From positions 129,632,731 to 129,696,730 of the forward strand of contig NC_134535.1 in NCBI RefSeq assembly GCF_050624435.1: DNA of 64,000 nucleotides, read 5' to 3'. Positions 45,756 to 64,000 of this stretch are shown piece by piece. The notes beneath the pieces are model-generated. The model searched no databases. It was not told the origin of the DNA and worked only from the letters and a program-made list of their open reading frames with translations. Made by a program: the position numbers and the translations under genes. The first letter of the stretch is position 1, and the number at the start of each line of letters is the position of its first letter. The DNA comes from Tenrec ecaudatus. Its lineage: Eukaryota > Chordata > Mammalia > Afrosoricida > Tenrecidae.

Positions 45756-46689
45756 ACACACAAGAGACCTGGAACCCCATGTTCTCAAGCCATCAACAAC
45801 TGCCCCTTTAGTTTTTCGATGGTAAGGCCTTTTGGGTCTTAAAGCGCTTGTCCCGGGCAGCTGAGATCTCTCAGGAATCAGCTGTGTGACGTAAAGACTG
45901 CTTTCTTCCTTCCTTGCTACACCCAGGACTCTGCAGAGGAGCGGCCCCGGCATTTGGAAGAGGTGGAGTCCAGCAGGCATCTGCACAGCCAGCCCCTGGC
46001 CCAAACAGGCAGGTGGGGGATGGGGAGAGGAACTTGGCCTTGTACAGGAAGATTCCAGGGAGAGTGATGGGGGGCAACCGGGAACCCTGGAAACTACCAG
46101 AGGTCCCCTAGGCGCAAACCTGAGGAAACACGTCACTCTAGTCCCAGAGAAGCGGGGATGTCAGTAGGGGAACAGGGACAAGGGGCTATGTCGAGAGCCT
46201 TCGTCAATGTATTAGGGGGAATGGCTTGAGAAAGAAGGCCCACGGTAACTTGGACTTCCCCAGTGGCAAGTTGTAACATACTGCTTGAAGCGCCGATCAG
46301 TCTGACTGGAGAGCCCCTCCCAGTGACTACGGCAGAGGCAGGCTCCGACAAAGTGTGTGCTCAGAGTTCTCCATGAGACGGCAGCTTACCAAGCCATCTC
46401 ACCTGGGAAAGAAGCTGCTCTAAGGAGCGGAGGCCCAAGCGCCATGGGCAGCAGGGCATGGGGATTCGTAAGGGGCCTGACTGTCCCGACCCGGGCTCCA
46501 GAGTGCCTCACCATCCCCCTTGAGCAGTCTCAGATGTGTGCACGGAGCAGAACGGAGCTGTGACGTGCGGGGGAGGTAGGGACCCTGTCCTTTCTGGAAG
46601 TGGCAGGAGGCTCTCGCGTTTACATCACGGCTGAGTGAGTAAGTAGATCGTGACTTGCAGCAACCTTGTTGTGGATGAGCTGGAAATTC

Positions 46690-47045
46690 GGAGCATGAGT
46701 GTGTGGGAGGCTGCCGTTGAACCTTGAAAGCCGGAGATCCATTTTGAGGCTCCCCGTGGAGGGGTAGGGAATTGCCTGGGCGTGTCCTTGATGGAACTCT
46801 GGGGTACTAGAGTGGGCATGGGCAGGGCTCACTTTGACCAGAAGGGGCCTGGATCAATCTCGTCAGCTACCGAGCAGTCATGTGTCCCAATGATGGTCGC
46901 ACTCCCGCTTCAGCAGCCCCTCCTGCCTCGACTCCTTCAGTGTCTTATTGAAGTGGCTGATTATTCTGTAAACCCTCAGACGCCATTATGACCTCATGCC
47001 AACGCCCCCTATCCGATGATGTCTTTGACACTCTTTAAGATTTAT
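46690..47045 (+). repeat. LTR-like repeat (family 4), third copy
   Basis: It shares gcctgggcgtgtccttgatgg, gggcatggg, ggatcaatct and gtcccaatgatggtc with the pair at 38,010-39,130. It ends near ctctttaagatttatt, just before an AfroSINE. Confidence 0.4.
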
Positions 47046-47050
47046 TATAA

Positions 47051-47258
47051 GGGAGTCCTGGTGGCTTAATGGCTAAATGTAAGCCTACTAACCTAATGGT
47101 TGGTGGTTCAAACCCACCATCCGCCGCACGGAAGGAAAGGCCTGATGGTCTTCTCCTGTAATGATACAGCTGCCCTATGGGAGGGATACAGCTGCCCCAT
47201 AGGAGAAAGAAGCCACAGTGTACTTCTGAGTTGGAACTGATGTGATAGCAGCGATGGA
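47051..47258 (+). mobile_element. AfroSINE downstream of CCND2
   Basis: gggagtcctggtggcttaatgg head, ttggtggttcaaacccaccatc and gttggaactgatgtgatagc. A short internal duplication (atacagctgcccyat) is present. Confidence 0.85.
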
Positions 47259-47321
47259 TGGAGACCCAATATGGTAGAAAGATTTATTATATTGGGCATT
47301 TAGGGGTCTCTTTCAAACCCT

Positions 47322-47463
47322 AAAGCATACGCTAGAGTAGAACCACTCCAGAGGCTGTAGTCTTTGTGGGAGGCCACCGCCAGGTCCTTTTCTCCGGCTG
47401 GTGGGCCGGAACCGGTGACCTTTCAGTTAGCCGTCGAATGCTTCACTGTGGGGCTACCAGGAC
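47322..47463 (-). mobile_element. AfroSINE, antisense, nearest to CCND2 3' end
   Basis: agagtagaaccactccagagg and ggaaccggtgacctttcagtt, then cactgtggggctaccagga. It ends about 57 bp from the inferred transcript end. Confidence 0.6.
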
Positions 47464-47519
47464 ATCTTTACTCTAAAGGCGGTTTGGTCTGGAAAGAAGT
47501 CACATGGGCCAGAGGAATT

Positions 47520-60672
<13,153 letters not shown>

Positions 60673-62124
60673 TCAGGAGGGGAGAATCTGGTTCCAGGAG
60701 GCCCCCGGGCTGCGAGTGCCTCCCAGGAGCAAGATGGCCGGGGGCTCCTTGTCATGTAGGCACATCCTCCCCGGGGCCCTTCACTCACAAGCAGCCCATG
60801 GCTTATTTCTCTGCCATCGCGGTGGCTGCTCCGGCTGGGCGTCCTGCCACTAACCCACCGGTCGGCGGTACCGCAGAAGAAAAGTCCGGCTGCCATCAAG
60901 GCAGAAGCCAAGAAAATCCTAGGGAACACAGTGCTTCCCACAGCTCGTGGGATCCATGACGGAGCAGCACAGCACACACACCGGGACAGCTATGTCCGAT
61001 AGTTAGAAAGAGGAGGCTGAGGCCCGGGTACTGGCCTGAGCAGTAAGGAAGGGGACAGACACAGGGAACCCTAATGCCCCAAGTCCCATGAGGGGTGAGC
61101 AGTCTCGGCTCTGGCGGGGTAGGCAGGAGAAGGAGACATGCCTCCCTGGGGTGGCAGGGAGCAGGGCTGCCGAGGCCAGTCCGCAGAGAAGGCGCCTTTC
61201 TGTGCTTCTGTGTGTTGTAACCCAAGGACTCCACAGGAGACCCTACTGGTGGGGTCAGCGGATGGACAAGAGATGATGCAGGACAATCCAAAGGAGATCC
61301 CTTCTCCCCACCCAGAGCCACTCTTCCTGACTGGCGCTGCACCCACCCACCCCTCAGAGGCCACGGCAGACAGTCCCATGAAGCGGATGGGCAGTGACCT
61401 CACCAGAACCAGGCCCCTCGAAACCAGCATCTCTGCAAGACCCACAGGGCAACAGCGGAGGGCGAATGGGGACTTGGAAGCCCAGGGAGGAAGTGCAAAA
61501 GGAGGCGTTACAGCCAGCGAGGGGATGCCAAGCAATGCCACCAAACCCATGTGCACGAACTTGGGAGACTCATTTGCTGTGCGTGCAAACTTCCCCCCGA
61601 ACTATGGAAAGCAGAGAATGGGCGGGAGAGCTTGACGTATTCTCTGAGGCAGGAGAGAGGCCGGGGGTGTTCACCTAAGTTCCACCTTCCGGCCCAGTGC
61701 CGAGGACGCCACGACCAGGAGGGCGGGGCTTGACGCAGGCCCCGAAAGTGACACGTCACAGAGTGCCACGTTCTTAGTGGTGTCCTCTGAGCTGTGCCCC
61801 TCGTAGGCCGGCTGACCATGCGCCAGCCATTTCTGCATCCAGCGTGAGAGGACGAAGGCACCGGCCCTGCCTGCCTCCTGGGACTGCTGCCGACAGATGC
61901 CTGCCGCCGAGTGGCTCCCACCATCCCCTGGCCTTCGTGACATCAAGGGCACCCCCGTTAATTTCCCAGTGTCTCCGGTGGGAAAGCCAGGTTTTGAGAG
62001 GTGAACTTGGCCTCACCCCTCCCTGCCTGCAGCTGCGGCATGGGAGGAGCCAGAGTGCTGTCACTCATCCGGTGACAGGCCTGACCAAGTCGGAAGGTCC
62101 TGCTGGTCTTCGCCATGAAAACAA

Positions 62125-62195
62125 GGCTGCTGGGTAGCTTCAAAACTGCAAACCTTCGGCAAGCAAGTACCTCACCGCTGCACCAACAGGCTCCT
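62125..62195 (-). mobile_element. AfroSINE fragment, antisense
   Basis: cttcaaaactgcaaaccttcgg, then cctcaccgctgcaccaacagg. Confidence 0.5.
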
Positions 62196-63604
62196 TGGCG
62201 TCACACCACTCCAGCCAACCTCCTGTACGGAGCCCTGGAGGAACCGTGCATGCAGGCTGTATGGTACCGGGGCCACATTTCAAAAGCGCTCCTAATGGAC
62301 ACACTATCCTAAGACAGACGCACTCCCAGAACTCGCCTGTCTGTCTGTCTGTCTCTGCTTGGCTGGCTGTCCAGTGCCTCTTCAGGTGTCTTTCCCCAGC
62401 GCCCTAGCCCCTTCTAAACCTCAACGGACCAACCTGACAGCGTTGCCGCCGAGCAAGGCCTGTGGTCCACTGGCCCCTCCTGTGCCTTCTCTCTTCTTGG
62501 GGACGGTGTGACAAAGCTGGCCTCACGCCCCCTGCTCCGCTGTAGGTCTGCTTCCCCACGGGGGCCACAGGAGAGCAGTTTCTCTGCCCAGTGACCTCGT
62601 TAGCTCCCCGCCTGTGACAGTCATCATGCAAAGGAGGCAAGCCAGCTCATGGCCCGCGGCCCACAAGGCCCTGGGTAGAAGCATCTGGCAGGGAAGAGGC
62701 GCCCGGACCCTCCCTCCCCTCTGCCACAGGCCTAGGACCAGGAAGCAAGGCTTGTGCACACGCCTAGCTTTGTAGACCCTCAGGCTGCTACACCGGCTTC
62801 TCATCTCAGCTGATTCATAAGCTCTGGGAGCCAGGTGCTAACGCGTGGGTTGCCCAGGGGACCAGAACTTACAGAGAGCGGACTTGTCGCTCTTTGCCCC
62901 CGCTGCTCACCAACGGGCAGGTCCTCACACAGCACCCTGCTGGCGCCAGTCCAGCTACACTCAGCGCCAGGCCACCCATGAGAGCCGAGCTGGACTAGCT
63001 GCCTGAGAGTGGGCTCTGCTCTCCTGGTCAGCCAACCACTGGGGCAAGGGAGCATCCATGGCCTGCCCAGGCTGTGAGCCTCGGGCAACTCCCTGCCTCC
63101 CTCCCGCTTCTAGATCAGGATCCGTCTAGTTAGGGATTGGTAGCGACGGCGGTTTCCCGTAACCCAAGCTTGCATCTGCACCCCGCGTCTCCCATGACAT
63201 CTCAGTCGTCGTCGCTTACTGTCCAGAACAGGTTGGACAACATCAGAAAGAACTGCCCATCACCCAAGTATGTGCTGTTCTAAGAAGTGTCCTTCTGGGT
63301 GTTGTTTTTACTGCTTGTATGCGTCTCCTGAGTCCAGGTGAGAAATGTCGGTCTTCTTTCGTGGGCACAAGGTCAACAGAGCTGGAGACAAGAGCTGGGT
63401 GAACTCCCAGATGCCTTCCGCCTCAATCTGCACAGACTCAAGGATCTGGAGTGAGGGGCCCCTCCATCCTCACAAGGACAATAACAAGTTACAGACAACA
63501 GAAAGTTGCTTGGCTCCGGCCAGTCAATTGCAACCCCCCTTTCCTTTGTACAAGGGCATCAGGACCCCTCGTCGGGGACGCTCCAACTCTGAAATCATCT
63601 AAAG

Positions 63605-63797
63605 CAGGGGTTCTCAACCTTTCGGATGCCTCGACCCTTTCCCACAGTTCCTCATGTGGTGGTGACCCCCCAACCATAAAATTATTTCCGTTGCTACTTT
63701 ATCATTGTCCTTTTGCTACTGTGATAAATCTGGTGACCCTTGTGAAAGGGTCCTTCAACCCTCAAAGGGGTCACAACCCACAGGTTGAGAACCGCTG
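63605..63797. mobile_element. SPIN non-autonomous hAT transposon, copy 4
   Basis: A 193-bp copy with left end caggggttctcaacct and right end aggttgagaaccgctg. The flanks atctaaag (63597-63604) and atccaaag (63798-63805) match at 7 of 8 bases. It lies in CCND2 intron 3. Confidence 0.92.
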
Positions 63798-64000
63798 ATC
63801 CAAAGGGTCGTGACCTAGAGCTATCGCTCCAGTCCAGCCTCCTGGGACAATCCCACTCAAGCCATGACTGACCACCTTAGGCAGGGACTGTGTAAGGATC
63901 CAGAAATAGGCGCCTGTGGTGACGGCAGCTGAGAGCCAAACTCGATGTGAGCTTGCTAGGCCTAAGATAATAATCTTCCAAAGTAGTTGTGTGTGCGTAT

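Larger units (their letters stand above)
20351..47519. other. TIGAR-CCND2 intergenic region
   Basis: No exon-like coding sequence was recognised. Repeats listed separately fill much of it. The stretches where I see nothing assignable are 24,400-25,480, 26,760-27,880, 28,690-29,160, 29,720-30,439, 31,041-32,520, 32,735-33,235, 34,445-35,585, 36,755-37,635, 40,295-41,165 and 45,760-46,690. Open frames there are short, overlap in several frames and resemble no protein I know. Confidence 0.75.

Overview
This is a mammalian nuclear genome window carrying parts of two protein-coding genes, both read from the minus strand, in a dense background of transposable elements. Two repeat signatures point to an afrotherian, most likely a tenrec such as Echinops telfairi: dozens of tRNA-derived AfroSINE copies, and short non-autonomous SPIN hAT transposons, a horizontally transferred family known from tenrec and only a few other mammals. 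The species call is an inference from these repeats.

Positions 1-19,977 hold the 5' five exons of TIGAR (fructose-2,6-bisphosphatase-type histidine phosphatase). Exon 1 is at 19,946-19,977, exon 2 at 9,778-9,815, exon 3 at 6,750-6,871, exon 4 at 5,370-5,447 and exon 5 at 685-795. All visible splice sites are GT/AG and the five pieces sum to exactly 127 in-frame codons. The last exon lies beyond the left edge. A GC-rich promoter region with CCAAT and GC boxes covers about 19,690-20,350.

Positions 20,350-47,520 are intergenic. I see no gene there, only AfroSINEs, RTE-type LINE fragments, A-tailed LINE 3' ends, several LTR families and short unassigned stretches.

Positions 47,520-64,000 hold the 3' part of CCND2 (cyclin D2): exon 4 (60,493-60,641), the coding part of exon 5 (52,549-52,698) and a 3' UTR of about 5 kb ending just past an AATAAA signal at 47,534-47,539. 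Exons 1-3 lie beyond the right edge. The 3' UTR contains no recognisable SINE although its downstream flank is full of them. The tandem order CCND2-TIGAR, with CCND2 upstream, matches human 12p13. TIGAR lowers glycolytic flux and CCND2 drives G1 progression; the window gives no sequence evidence that they are co-regulated.

No CRISPR array, operon or novel defence or biosynthetic system is present. The points most worth checking are four SPIN copies with matched 8-bp target duplications, an LTR whose edge is 30 bp from a TIGAR 3' splice site, a near-perfect 72-nt hairpin in a TIGAR intron, and the SINE-free CCND2 3' UTR.
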